A program made the translations under genes and the position numbers. Shown here piece by piece: positions 1 through 8,441 of a stretch of 64,000 nucleotides of DNA. Position 1 is the first letter of the stretch. The number at the start of each line of letters is the position of its first letter. Location: positions 62,001 through 126,000 of the forward strand of contig NZ_JACHEM010000013.1 in NCBI RefSeq assembly GCF_014207445.1. The letters run 5' to 3'. A model generated the notes under the pieces. The model saw nothing but the letters and a program-made list of their open reading frames with translations, did not search any database and was not told the DNA's origin. The stretch comes from Streptomyces candidus. Lineage in GTDB: Bacteria > Actinomycetota > Actinomycetes > Streptomycetales > Streptomycetaceae.

Positions 1-433
1 GGAGTACGACCGCCAGGCCCACACCGGGGAGACGCTCTCGGTGCGCGGCGAAGGTTACGCGATCGCCGAACTCTGGTCGGGCGAGGACCTGCAAGGGGTG
101 TACGAGAAGGAGTGGGAAGAGGCACAGGAGCGGGCGTACGGGCACGGTGACGAGCTCGTGCGGCAGCTTGACGCCCGCTGGGGCGCGCACCGGGACGTCG
201 GCAACCGAGTGGCCGTCTGGTGGTCGGAGGGCGACCCGAACCTGCCGCCGCTCTACGAACAGCTGCGCAATATGGACGCGTTGGGGACCCTGCACGTCTG
301 GGGTCCGGTACGTCCGCCCGGTGGTCACGCGGACCGCTGGGTCGCTCTCTCCGTCAACCAGATCGACGGCGACTGCCCGTTCTTCCTGATCGCCGTGGTG
401 ACCGACCGGCCCGTCGAGGAGCTGGAGGACTGA
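1..433 (+). CDS. C-terminal part of an unrecognised protein (5' end outside window)
   Basis: An open frame runs in from the left edge and stops with TGA at 431-433. The visible part is about 143 residues, soluble, and rich in acidic residues and Trp (for example the stretch ending in VWWSEGDPNLPPLYEQL). There are no membrane segments or signal peptide in the visible part. A GTG at position 41 could be mistaken for the start, but the frame is open upstream of it with typical codon use, so the gene is probably truncated by the window edge. It converges on the PucR-type gene with a 21-base gap. I do not recognise the family. Confidence 0.7.
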   Translation, partial: EYDRQAHTGETLSVRGEGYAIAELWSGEDLQGVYEKEWEEAQERAYGHGDELVRQLDARWGAHRDVGNRVAVWWSEGDPNLPPLYEQLRNMDALGTLHVWGPVRPPGGHADRWVALSVNQIDGDCPFFLIAVVTDRPVEELED

Positions 434-454
434 AGCGGACGCCCGCCGGTGCCC

Positions 455-1666
455 CTACAGCCTGGCCGCCTTCAGCGACATGTGCAGCAGCAGCCGGTCC
501 TCGCCGTCGTGCAGGTCCAGGCCGGTGAGCTGCTCCACCCGGGACAGACGGTAGTAGAGGGTCTGGCGGTGGATGCTCAGGGCGGTCGCGGTACGGCCCG
601 CCTGGCCCGCGCAGTCGAGGAACACCTCGGCGGTGCGGGCGAGTTCCGTGTGCGCGGGGGAGAGGAGCGGGGCTACGGCCGGGTCCACCGGATGGCCGGG
701 GCCGCTGTCCGGGAGGGCGGCCAGGAGGCGGTACGGGCCGATGGCCGACCACTCGGCCACCGGGCCCAGGTGCGGGCGGGCCAGGGCGGCGCGGGCGGCG
801 GCGGAGGCTTCGCGCCAGGCCGCGGGGAGGTCGGCGAGCGTGCGCGCCGCGGTGCCGATGCCGACGGCGGCGGGAACGGAGGCGGGGGAGGCGGTGGCGG
901 TGTGCGCAGTGGCCGGCGCGGCTCCGGGGGCGCTCGCCAGCAGCGCCTTCGCCGCCGCCCCGGCCGGTCCCAGGTCCGCCCCCGCCCCCAGTCTGACCAG
1001 CACCGCGAGCCGGGGTCCGGCGGCCCCCGGCACCGGTACGAGGGTGAGTGCCGAGGCGCCCGGCATCGTACGCAGGCCGGGCAACGGGGCGGTCCAGGGC
1101 GCGGCGCACAGCAGGGTGCAGGGCCCCGCGCCCAAGGGGCCGGTCAGTGTGGCGAGCGCGGCCTCCCTGCGGTCCTCGGAGTCCGAGGTGAGCAGGGTGT
1201 TCAGGTGCGGGCCGAGGTCGGCGCGGGCGCGGGCCTCGTCGGCGAGCTGGGCCCCTGTCCGGGCACACACCGCCATCGCCGCGTCCAGGTCGGCGTCCGC
1301 GAGCTCCGTATGGGGAAGCGTCGGCACGGGAGCGTCCCCGGCCAGCAGCCACACGTACCCGAACACCGTTCCCCGGTGCCGCACCGGCAGGCACAGCCGC
1401 GCGCGCAGTACCCCGGCACCCGGGTCCGCGGGGATGCGCACCGGGCCGGTGGCCGTCGCGATGCCGAAGCGCTCGAACCACGCCCTGACCTCGGCCGTGG
1501 AGCGCCGGGTCAGGATCGAGCGGGTGCGGACCGGGTCCATCGCGCCCGCGTCGTCGCCGTCGTGCGCTCCGAACGCGATCAGCCGGAAGTCCCGGTCCTC
1601 CAGGGTCGCGGGCGCGCCCAGCAGGGCGGAGATCTCATCGACCAGGTCTTGGTAATCGGCGTTCAC
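455..1666 (-). CDS. PucR-family transcriptional regulator, probable regulator of proline catabolism
   Basis: The protein is 403 residues from a GTG start. The C-terminal about 55 residues form the PucR-type helix-turn-helix: a conserved stretch around ALSIHRQTLYYRLSRVEQLTG followed by DGEDRLLLHMSLKAARL, as in PucR/CdaR regulators. The N-terminal part is long and probably senses a ligand. It is transcribed divergently from proline dehydrogenase across about 180 bases, an arrangement typical of a pathway-specific regulator. PucR-type activators of proline use are known in actinobacteria, so control of the adjacent prodh-pruA pair is a reasonable inference but is not shown by the sequence. Confidence 0.8.
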   Translation of the reverse strand: MNADYQDLVDEISALLGAPATLEDRDFRLIAFGAHDGDDAGAMDPVRTRSILTRRSTAEVRAWFERFGIATATGPVRIPADPGAGVLRARLCLPVRHRGTVFGYVWLLAGDAPVPTLPHTELADADLDAAMAVCARTGAQLADEARARADLGPHLNTLLTSDSEDRREAALATLTGPLGAGPCTLLCAAPWTAPLPGLRTMPGASALTLVPVPGAAGPRLAVLVRLGAGADLGPAGAAAKALLASAPGAAPATAHTATASPASVPAAVGIGTAARTLADLPAAWREASAAARAALARPHLGPVAEWSAIGPYRLLAALPDSGPGHPVDPAVAPLLSPAHTELARTAEVFLDCAGQAGRTATALSIHRQTLYYRLSRVEQLTGLDLHDGEDRLLLHMSLKAARL

Positions 1667-1847
1667 GGTGTCATTCTCGCACCGTTTCAGACATATGTAT
1701 GAGGTGGTGTCTCCGGATGCGTGACAGCTGTCGGTAGTCCAAGGTCGGCGCGATACCTAGATTTCACCGTGGTTATCCGTGCCGTCCCAGTTCCGTTACA
1801 AAAGTGCTGGTCACGGCCCCTTCTATTGTTTTCCGTGGAGGTGCCCC
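1667..1847. promoter_or_regulatory. Divergent control region between PucR-type regulator and proline dehydrogenase
   Basis: This intergenic stretch separates two divergent starts and is less GC-rich than its surroundings. It contains the 8-base palindrome ACATATGT (1691-1698), next to the regulator start, and the sequence TTACAAA (1797-1803), a possible -10 region for proline dehydrogenase. No matching -35 is convincing. The ribosome-binding site GTGGAGG lies at 1835-1841, just before the GTG start at 1848. Confidence 0.35.
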
Positions 1848-2774
1848 GTGCTGGGTCCCGTGATCCTGGCCGCATCGCGCAGCGACCAGATGCGCCGCTT
1901 CGTCTCGGTTGCCCCGGGCACCAAACAGGTCGTCGACCGGTTCATCGCCGGTGAGACCGTCGAGCACGTCGTGCCGATCGTCCTGGACGCCACCGACAAG
2001 GGCCTGGAAGTCACCCTGGACGTCGTCGGCGAGGACATCACGACCCGCGAGCAGGCCTGCGCCGCCCGCGACGCCTACCTCGACCTGATCGCGCACCTCA
2101 AGGACCTGGGCCTGGGCACCAAGGCCGAGATGTCCGTGAAACTGTCCATGTTCGGGCAGGCGCTGGAGGACGGCCACGAGCTGGCCCTCGCGAACGTCCG
2201 CCCCGTCGTCGAGGCCGCCGCCGCCATCGGCACCACGGTCACCCTGGACGCCGAGGACCACACCACCCTCGACTCCATGTTCGCCATCCACGAGGAGCTG
2301 CGGAAGGACTTCCCGCAGACCGGCTGTGTCATCCAGGCGTACCTCTTCCGCACCGAGGCCGACGCCCGCAGGCTCGCCGCCTCCGGCAGCCGCGTACGTA
2401 TCGTGAAGGGTGCGTACAAGGAGCCCGCGTCCGTCGCCCACCAGGACAAGGGGGAGATCGACAAGGCGTACGTGCGGATCATGAAGATCCTGATGGAGGG
2501 CGACGGCTACCCGATGATCGGGTCCCACGACCCGCGCCTGATCGCCATCGCGCAGGAGCTCGCGCGCCGCGCGGGGCGCAAGCTGGACGAGTACGAGTTC
2601 CAGATGCTGTACGGCATCCGCAGCGACGAACACGTCCGGCTGGCCGCCGAGGGACACCGGATGCGTGTGTACACCGCGTACGGCACCGACTGGTACGGGT
2701 ATTTCATGCGCCGCCTGGCGGAGAAGCCCGCGAACCTGCTCTTCTTCGGCCGCTCGATCATCACCAAGAACTGA
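1848..2774 (+). CDS. Proline dehydrogenase
   Basis: This 308-residue flavoenzyme (monofunctional PRODH, TIM barrel) oxidises L-proline to pyrroline-5-carboxylate. Family signatures seen are VRIVKGAYKEP in the middle, the RDAYLDLIAHL region, and FQMLYGIR and YTAYGTDWYGYFMRRLAEKPAN near the C-terminus. The GTG at 1848 is preferred because GGAGG lies seven bases upstream. An upstream ATG in the same frame (1779) would add 23 residues with no ribosome-binding site and would lie in the promoter region. The gene is followed after 68 bases by pruA, the next enzyme of the pathway. The length fits actinobacterial monofunctional enzymes. Confidence 0.93.
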   Translation: MLGPVILAASRSDQMRRFVSVAPGTKQVVDRFIAGETVEHVVPIVLDATDKGLEVTLDVVGEDITTREQACAARDAYLDLIAHLKDLGLGTKAEMSVKLSMFGQALEDGHELALANVRPVVEAAAAIGTTVTLDAEDHTTLDSMFAIHEELRKDFPQTGCVIQAYLFRTEADARRLAASGSRVRIVKGAYKEPASVAHQDKGEIDKAYVRIMKILMEGDGYPMIGSHDPRLIAIAQELARRAGRKLDEYEFQMLYGIRSDEHVRLAAEGHRMRVYTAYGTDWYGYFMRRLAEKPANLLFFGRSIITKN

Positions 2775-2842
2775 TCGCCCCCGACGTCATCGCACCGAAC
2801 TGCCGCACCCCCGGCAGACTGATTCAAGGAGCTATGGAACCC

Positions 2843-4474
2843 ATGGACGCTGTGACCCAGGTCCCCGCCCCGGTCAACGAGCCGGTGCACTCCTACGCCC
2901 CCGGCTCGCCGGAGCGCACCCGCCTCGAAGCCAAGCTCAAGGAGCTGGCCGAGAACCCCATCGACCTCCCGATGACCATCAACGGTGAGAAGCGGATGGG
3001 TGGCGGCGACACCTTCACCGTCGTACAGCCGCACAACCACAAGGCCGTTCTCGGCACCGGCGCGCACGCCACCCAGCAGGACGCCCAGGACGCCATCGAC
3101 GCCGCGCTCGCCGCCGCCCCGGCGTGGCGCGCGATGTCCTTCGACGACCGCGCCGCGATCATTCTGCGCGCCGCCGAGCTGCTCTCCGGCCCGTGGCGCG
3201 AGACGCTGGCCGCCTCCACCATGCTCGGCCAGTCGAAGACCGCCCAGCAGGCCGAGATCGACACCCCGTGCGAGCTGATCGACTTCTGGCGCTTCAACGT
3301 CAAGTACGCCCGCGACCTGCTCGCCGAGCAGCCCCCGGCGAACGCGCCCGGCGTGTGGAACCGGCTGGACCACCGCCCGCTGGAAGGCTTCGTCTACGCG
3401 ATCACGCCGTTCAACTTCACGGCCATCGCGGGCAACCTGCCCACCGCCCCCGCGCTGATGGGCAACGTCGTCGTGTGGAAGCCGTCCCCGACGCAGACGC
3501 ACGCCGCGGTGCTGCTCATGCAGCTCCTCGAAGAGGCCGGTCTGCCCAAGGGCGTCATCAACCTCGTCACCGGCGACGGCATCGCCGTCTCCGAGGTGGC
3601 CCTGAACCACCGCGACCTGGCCGGCATCCACTTCACCGGCTCCACCCCGACCTTCCAGTACCTGTGGAAGACGGTCGGCGAGAACATCGCCAAGTACCGC
3701 ACGTACCCGCGTCTCGTCGGCGAGACCGGCGGCAAGGACTTCGTCGTCGCGCACCCGAGCGCCGACCGCGCGATCCTGAAGACCGCGCTGACCCGCGGTT
3801 CCTTCGAGTTCCAGGGCCAGAAGTGCTCGGCCTCCTCGCGTGCCTACGTCCCGGCGTCGATCTGGAACGACGGGTTCAAGGAGGAGTTCGCCGCCGAGGT
3901 CGACTCGATCACCATGGGCGACGTCACCGACCTGGACAACTTCATCGGTGCCGTCATCGACGAGCGCTCGTTCGCCAAGAACAAGGCGGCCATCGACCGC
4001 GCGAAGGCCGACGACTCCTGCACGATCGTCGCCGGTGGCACCTACGACGACTCGGTCGGCTACTTCGTCCGGCCGACGGTCATCGAGTGCACCGACCCGG
4101 CCAACGAGGTCTTCACGACCGAGTACTTCGGCCCGATCCTCGCCGTCCACGTGTACGAGGACGACAAGTACGACGCCATGCTGGAGCAGATGGAGTCGGT
4201 CTCCGACTACGCGCTGACCGGCTCGGTCATCGCGGGCGACCGTGCCGCCGCCGCCCACACGATGGAGAAGCTGCGCTACGCCGCGGGCAACTTCTACATC
4301 AACGACAAGTCGACGGGTGCCGTCGTCGGCCAGCAGCCGTTCGGCGGAGGCCGCGCCTCCGGTACGAACGACAAGGCCGGTGCGCCCCAGAACCTCCAGC
4401 GCTGGACCCTGACCCGGGCCATCAAGGAGACCCTGGTCCCGCCGACCGACTACCGCTACCCGCACCAGGGCTGA
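2843..4474 (+). CDS. pruA: L-glutamate gamma-semialdehyde (pyrroline-5-carboxylate) dehydrogenase
   Basis: This 543-residue aldehyde dehydrogenase superfamily enzyme oxidises the product of proline dehydrogenase to glutamate using NAD+. The catalytic cysteine lies in FEFQGQKCSASSRAYVP and the general-base glutamate in RLVGETGGKDFVVAHP. The motif PFGGGRASGTNDKAG near the C-terminus is typical of P5C dehydrogenases. Two ATG codons are close together. The second (2843) sits 11 bases after AAGGAG, while the first (2834) sits only two bases after it, so the second is preferred. The gene completes the two-step proline degradation operon and is closed by a strong hairpin. Confidence 0.94.
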   Translation: MDAVTQVPAPVNEPVHSYAPGSPERTRLEAKLKELAENPIDLPMTINGEKRMGGGDTFTVVQPHNHKAVLGTGAHATQQDAQDAIDAALAAAPAWRAMSFDDRAAIILRAAELLSGPWRETLAASTMLGQSKTAQQAEIDTPCELIDFWRFNVKYARDLLAEQPPANAPGVWNRLDHRPLEGFVYAITPFNFTAIAGNLPTAPALMGNVVVWKPSPTQTHAAVLLMQLLEEAGLPKGVINLVTGDGIAVSEVALNHRDLAGIHFTGSTPTFQYLWKTVGENIAKYRTYPRLVGETGGKDFVVAHPSADRAILKTALTRGSFEFQGQKCSASSRAYVPASIWNDGFKEEFAAEVDSITMGDVTDLDNFIGAVIDERSFAKNKAAIDRAKADDSCTIVAGGTYDDSVGYFVRPTVIECTDPANEVFTTEYFGPILAVHVYEDDKYDAMLEQMESVSDYALTGSVIAGDRAAAAHTMEKLRYAAGNFYINDKSTGAVVGQQPFGGGRASGTNDKAGAPQNLQRWTLTRAIKETLVPPTDYRYPHQG

Positions 4475-4504
4475 GCCCGACGCTGCCACGGCAGCCCCTG
4501 ATCC

Positions 4505-4539
4505 CCGCCCCCGTCCGGCCCCACACCGGACGGGGGCGG
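4505..4539 (+). terminator. Hairpin terminator after pruA
   Basis: A perfect 14-bp stem pairs 4505-4518 (CCGCCCCCGTCCGG) with 4526-4539 around a 7-base loop, starting 30 bases after the pruA stop. It lacks a T-run, as is usual in Streptomyces. Confidence 0.75.
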
Positions 4540-4575
4540 TGTCGCACCCGGCCCGCGCGGTCGAGTTGCGCAGGC

Positions 4576-4619
4576 ACGGAAAATGTCTCGCCTGCTCGTG
4601 CGGGCGAGACATCTTCCGT
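4576..4619. repeat. Long inverted repeat between convergent genes (possible bidirectional terminator)
   Basis: The arms 4576-4592 and 4603-4619 pair over 17 positions with one mismatch, with the perfect core ATGTCTCGCC / GGCGAGACAT and a 10-base loop. It lies midway between the pruA terminator and the end of the minus-strand DUF1206 gene, so it could end transcription from that side. The A/T-containing flanks are unlike the surrounding GC-rich DNA. Confidence 0.6.
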
Positions 4620-4645
4620 ACTCCTGCCCCCGGGGGCTTCCGGCG

Positions 4646-5482
4646 CTACAGCTTGCGCCACCGGGCCATCGCGAAGGAGAACACACCGAACAGGATCAGC
4701 CCGACGGCCAGTGCCACGAGCAGCCAGGGTCCCACCGGGGTCTCCCGGAAGCTGCGGATCGTGTCGTCCATGCCCTTGGCCTTGTCCGAGTCGTACGTCA
4801 CGGCCGCGGCCAGGGCGAAGCCACCGGCCACCGCGAAGACCAGGCCGCGGGCCACGCCGCCGCCGACGCCGGTGACGTCCACCAACTGCCGTGTGCGGCG
4901 CGACATCTCGCCCATCTTCATTTCCTTGTGGTACTTGCGCCGCGCCGCCTGGATCGCGATCCACACCCCGGATCCGACGATGACCAGCGCCACCACGCCG
5001 ACCAGCCACCGCCCGGCCGGGAGTTCCATCGCCCTCGCCGTGACGTCCTGCGACTCCTTGTCGCTGGAGTTGCCGCCGCTGCTCTTGCTGCCGACCGCGA
5101 AGGCCAGCACCGAGTACGAGACGAAGCCGTAGAAGACGAACAGGGCGCCGGCCAGCAGGCGCTTGCGCGGCTTGTGCCCGTCGGGGCCCACCGAACCGAA
5201 CAGGGCCTCCGACAACTGCCACAGCGCCATCGCGATCAGCCCGATGCCCAGTGCCCACAGCAGGACCTTGCCGAACGGCTTCTCCGCGATCTCCGCCAGC
5301 GCCCCGCCCTGGTCGGCCGACTTGCCTCCGCCGCCCACGGCGATCTGCATCGCCAGGACTCCGATCAGCAGGTGAATGACGCCGCGCGCGGCGAATCCCG
5401 CGCGGGCGGCGTACTTCATGGTTTCGCTGTCGGCAGCCTGCCGGGCGGTGCCCTTGGCCGTCCGTTGTCCGGTCTCGCTCAC
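4646..5482 (-). CDS. DUF1206 multi-pass membrane protein
   Basis: This is a 278-residue integral membrane protein with about six hydrophobic segments. They fall in three similar pairs, for example AARGVIHLLIGVLAMQIAV, LLWALGIGLIAMALWQL, GALFVFYGFVSYSVLAF, WLVGVVALVIVGSGVWIA, ARGLVFAVAGGFALAAAV and PWLLVALAVGLILFGVFSF. This three-fold repeat matches DUF1206, whose function is unknown. The GTG start at 5482 has GGGAGG nine bases upstream. The frame extends further upstream, but without a ribosome-binding site and with low-quality composition. The gene is monocistronic and converges on pruA. Confidence 0.85.
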   Translation of the reverse strand: MSETGQRTAKGTARQAADSETMKYAARAGFAARGVIHLLIGVLAMQIAVGGGGKSADQGGALAEIAEKPFGKVLLWALGIGLIAMALWQLSEALFGSVGPDGHKPRKRLLAGALFVFYGFVSYSVLAFAVGSKSSGGNSSDKESQDVTARAMELPAGRWLVGVVALVIVGSGVWIAIQAARRKYHKEMKMGEMSRRTRQLVDVTGVGGGVARGLVFAVAGGFALAAAVTYDSDKAKGMDDTIRSFRETPVGPWLLVALAVGLILFGVFSFAMARWRKL

Positions 5483-5631
5483 GCGCTTGTGCCTCCCTCT
5501 GGTCCCCTGGGGGGACCGTTGGCACGCGTGTGCCCCCGGTGGACGCGCAGAAACGAAAGGGTGCGCGGGAGAGGGGCCGGAAGGGCGGCCGGTCACGGGG
5601 GCGGCCACCTGCGCCGGGCCGCCGGTTCAGG

Positions 5632-6609
5632 TCATGGGGCCAGATCCAGCACCAGCTTTCCGTACGTACGCTCCGTCTCCACCAGCGCCGTCGCCTTCGC
5701 CGCCTCCTCGAACGGCAGCGTCGCCTCGACGTGCACCTGGACCCGGCCGTCCGCCAGCAGGGCCGCGAGTTCCGAGAGCCGGGCACCGGACGGGGTCGCC
5801 AGGAGCGGGGCCCAGCGCACCCCGGCCACCTGCGCCGCGGTCTCGCCGAAGCCCGGATCCGAGACGACCGCCGAGACCAGCAGGCCGCCCGGGAGCAGCG
5901 TGGCCATGGTGCGCGGACCGTACTCGCCGCCGATCAGGTCCAGGGCGATGTCCACGTCCCGGGCGACCGCCACGAAGTCGTCCGTGGTGTAGTCGATCGG
6001 CTCGTCCACACCCAGTGCGCGCAGGAAGGCGTGCTTCGGCTCGCGCGCCGTTCCGTACACGAACGCGCCGCGCGCCTTGGCCAGTTGAACGGCGATGTGA
6101 CCCATGCCGCCGGCCGCCGCGTGCACCAGCACCCGGTGCCCGGGACGCACCTGGCCCAGTTCCACGAGCGCCTGCCACGCGCCGAGGGCCGCGACCGGAG
6201 CCCCGGCCGCCTCGACATGGGAGATGCCGGGGGGTTTCGTGGCGAAGGAATCGGCCGGGGCGGCCAGGTACTCGGCGTACGCGCCGCCGGGATGCATCCC
6301 GAACACCTCGTCGCCGATCCGGAACCGGGACACTCCCGGGCCCAGTCCCTCGACCGTGCCCGAGGAGTCCCAGCCGGGCACGTACGGCGGGCCGCCGGGC
6401 GGTGGGGCGGCCCCCCGCCGGGTCAGTGCGTCGACGGAATTGACACCGGCCGCGTGCACCCGGAGCAGGATCTCGCCCTCGCCGGGCGTCGGACGGTCGG
6501 CCTCCTCCAGCTGAAGGACCTCGGGCCCGCCGAAGGCGCGATGGACCCAGTGCCGCATGCGGGGCGTGGCGGCCGGTGCGGTGTCCGGGGTGGCTCGGGA
6601 AACAGTCAT
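5632..6609 (-). CDS. NAD(P)H:quinone oxidoreductase-like medium-chain dehydrogenase
   Basis: The 325-residue protein belongs to the zinc-independent quinone oxidoreductase branch of the MDR superfamily. It has an N-terminal GroES-like domain (GEGEILLRVHAAGVNSVDALTRRG, then PYVPGWDSSGTV). A Rossmann domain follows with the nucleotide-binding stretch VHAAAGGMGHIAVQLAKARGA at about residues 155-175. It lacks the structural-zinc cysteine cluster of true alcohol dehydrogenases. The ATG at 6609 was chosen over an extended upstream frame that runs into the divergent gene. The substrate cannot be deduced. Confidence 0.85.
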   Translation of the reverse strand: MTVSRATPDTAPAATPRMRHWVHRAFGGPEVLQLEEADRPTPGEGEILLRVHAAGVNSVDALTRRGAAPPPGGPPYVPGWDSSGTVEGLGPGVSRFRIGDEVFGMHPGGAYAEYLAAPADSFATKPPGISHVEAAGAPVAALGAWQALVELGQVRPGHRVLVHAAAGGMGHIAVQLAKARGAFVYGTAREPKHAFLRALGVDEPIDYTTDDFVAVARDVDIALDLIGGEYGPRTMATLLPGGLLVSAVVSDPGFGETAAQVAGVRWAPLLATPSGARLSELAALLADGRVQVHVEATLPFEEAAKATALVETERTYGKLVLDLAP

Positions 6610-6751
6610 GCGGACGAGTCTGCGTGCTCCGTGGGGCAGTTGAGAAGACGGCCGGTGCCCCGAGGCGGGGCCGCCCCTCCCTTCTGTGCGGGAGCCCGGT
6701 ACTGCGAATTTCCCGGTGGGCAACCGGGCGGAGTCTGGGAGAGTGCTCCGC

Positions 6752-7318
6752 ATGACGACTGAGACGACCGTCCGGCGTGCCCTGCGCACCGTCCACACCG
6801 CACACCTCGCCCCCGCCGAACTCGCCGCCGTCCGCGCCCTCCTCGACGACGCCTTCGACGGGGACTTCGCCGACGCCGACTGGGAGCACAGCCTCGGTGG
6901 CCTGCACGCGCTGGTCACCGAGGGGCCCGACGACGGGATCGTCGCCCACGGCTGCCTCGTCCAGCGCCGCGTGGTGCACCGGGGGCGCTCGCTGCGGGTG
7001 GGGTACGTGGAGGCGGTGGCGGTACGCGACGACCGCAGGCGGCAGGGGCTGGGCGGCCGGATCATGGCCGCCCTGGAGGACGCCGTCGACCGGGCGTACG
7101 ACTTCGGCGCCCTGTCCGCGTCGGACGCGGGAGCGGCGATGTACGCGGGGCGGGGGTGGCAGGTGTGGGCCGGGGGACTGGCGGCGCTGGGACCGGCCGG
7201 GGTGCTCCCGTTGCCGGAGGAGGAGGGGTCGACCTACGTACGGGCGGCGGCGGGCCGCGCGCTGCCGGACCCGGAGGCGGCGCTCTTCTTCGACTGGCGG
7301 GAGGGAGACGTGCTGTAG
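6752..7318 (+). CDS. GNAT acetyltransferase resembling aminoglycoside 2'-N-acetyltransferase AAC(2')-I
   Basis: This is a 188-residue GNAT protein. Several blocks match what I remember of mycobacterial AAC(2')-Ic: GDFADADWEHSLGGLHALV near residue 40, LRVGYVEAVAVRDDRRRQGLG (acetyl-CoA loop) near residue 90, FGALSASDAGAAMYAGRGWQVW, and the C-terminal DWREGDVL. The AAC(2')-I enzymes acetylate the 2'-amino group of gentamicin- and kanamycin-type aminoglycosides, and chromosomal copies may have other physiological roles. No Shine-Dalgarno is obvious before the ATG. The gene is divergent from the oxidoreductase and converges on the HAAS-protein gene with a 7-base gap. Family assignment is likely; resistance activity is only inferred. 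Confidence 0.75.
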   Translation: MTTETTVRRALRTVHTAHLAPAELAAVRALLDDAFDGDFADADWEHSLGGLHALVTEGPDDGIVAHGCLVQRRVVHRGRSLRVGYVEAVAVRDDRRRQGLGGRIMAALEDAVDRAYDFGALSASDAGAAMYAGRGWQVWAGGLAALGPAGVLPLPEEEGSTYVRAAAGRALPDPEAALFFDWREGDVL

Positions 7319-7325
7319 GGGGGCT

Positions 7326-8075
7326 CTACTCCTCGACGCCCTTCGCCACGTCGCGTTTGGTGCCGTACCAGCCGCCCAGGCCGCCCGCGACGCCCGCCGC
7401 CGCGAACACCGCGAGCGACCAGGGGTGTGCGGCCACGAAGTCGCCGTAGTCGGAGCACACGAGGGCCACCACGGCCACCAGTGCCAGCAGACCGGTGACC
7501 ACCAGCACGCGGCGCACGCGACCGCCGAACATCACGTGCTCCGCGGGGGTCCGGGCCAGCGCGTCCAGGGCTGCCGCCGGACCCGCGCTCGCCGCCTTCG
7601 GACGCTTGAAGTACATGTAGAACGCCCAGTGCCCGCACGGCTCCCACGCGTCCGGGGCCAGTTCGGCGGTCCGGGCGGCACGCTCGGCCGCGCCGTTCGC
7701 CATCGCGCGGCAGTACTCCCAGCGCAGGGCGTCCGCCGGGTCGCGGCGGCAGACGAACCGGCCGAGGCGGTCGAGGCGCTCGACCTCCCAGCCCTGGTCG
7801 CCGTACTGGTTCAGGAGCCTGCGGTCGTTGTAGATGTCCGTGGTCCACTTCCACGTCTCGGCCCCCGTGGCGGGACCCGCCACCTCCGCGCCCCCGGTCA
7901 GCCGGGCGGCGAACTCCTCGGGTGCGCCGAACTCCTCCACCGGGTCGGCGCCGTCCGCGTCCGCCAGGTGGGCGGCGAGTTCGGCGACGATCGCCGCCAC
8001 CTCGTCCGCAGGCCTGCCGCTCGCGCGCAGGGCGGTCCCGAGCCGGTCGAAGTAGGTGGCGTGGACGGTCATCAT
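7326..8075 (-). CDS. HAAS-domain-like membrane protein partnered with PadR regulator
   Basis: The protein is 249 residues. The N-terminal about 60 residues (TYFDRLGTALRASGRPADEV, then AAHLADA and PVEEFGAPEEFAARL) look like the HAAS / permease-prefix signalling domain. This domain is commonly encoded beside PadR regulators and reads the membrane or regulator state. A central soluble segment follows. Two hydrophobic segments lie near the C-terminus (VLVVTGLLALVAVVALVC and WSLAVFAAAGVAGGLGGWYG). Its ATG overlaps the PadR stop in ATGA fashion, so the two genes are translationally coupled. GGGGGA precedes the start. Confidence 0.75.
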   Translation of the reverse strand: MMTVHATYFDRLGTALRASGRPADEVAAIVAELAAHLADADGADPVEEFGAPEEFAARLTGGAEVAGPATGAETWKWTTDIYNDRRLLNQYGDQGWEVERLDRLGRFVCRRDPADALRWEYCRAMANGAAERAARTAELAPDAWEPCGHWAFYMYFKRPKAASAGPAAALDALARTPAEHVMFGGRVRRVLVVTGLLALVAVVALVCSDYGDFVAAHPWSLAVFAAAGVAGGLGGWYGTKRDVAKGVEE

Positions 8076-8422
8076 GTTTCCCCCGTGGTGCTTTTTGACG
8101 CGGTGAGTGTGTCCCGTACGGCCGTGTGGAACTCCAGCCAGGCGCCGGTCTGCCGGGCCAGTGCGGCACGGCCGTCCCCGGTGAGCCGGTAGTAGCGGCG
8201 GCCGGGGCCGCGTGCGGAGGCGCGGAATTCCCCGACTACGTGGCCGGCCTCCTCCAGCCGGTTGAGGACCGGGTAGAGCGTGCCGCCCTTGATGTCCCCG
8301 AGCCCCGCCCCGGCCAGCGCCTTGGAGATTTCGTACCCGTAGCTCTCGCCCTCCGTGAGACAGGAGAGGACGAGGAGATCGAGAACACCCTTGAGCCAAC
8401 TGGATCTGCGGTCTGCGGCCAT
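8072..8422 (-). CDS. PadR-family transcriptional regulator
   Basis: This is a 116-residue winged-helix protein. The hallmark PadR sequence is clear: KGVLDLLVLSCL at the N-terminus, SYGYEISKALAGAGLGDIKG, then GTLYPVLNRLEEAGHV and GPGRRYYRLTGDGRAAL. It lacks the long C-terminal dimerisation extension of PadR-s2, so it is of the short type typically paired with HAAS-domain proteins, as here. The small membrane-sensor gene is translated from an overlapping start. A CTAGAT/ATCTAG inverted repeat 20 bases upstream of the start is a candidate autoregulatory operator. Confidence 0.9.
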   Translation of the reverse strand: MAADRRSSWLKGVLDLLVLSCLTEGESYGYEISKALAGAGLGDIKGGTLYPVLNRLEEAGHVVGEFRASARGPGRRYYRLTGDGRAALARQTGAWLEFHTAVRDTLTASKSTTGET

Positions 8423-8441
8423 GGGGACAGTTCACCACTAC

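Noticed and set aside
2507..4612. Long minus-strand frame opposite pruA
   Set aside because: Same reason: antisense of a conserved enzyme gene with no protein-like features.
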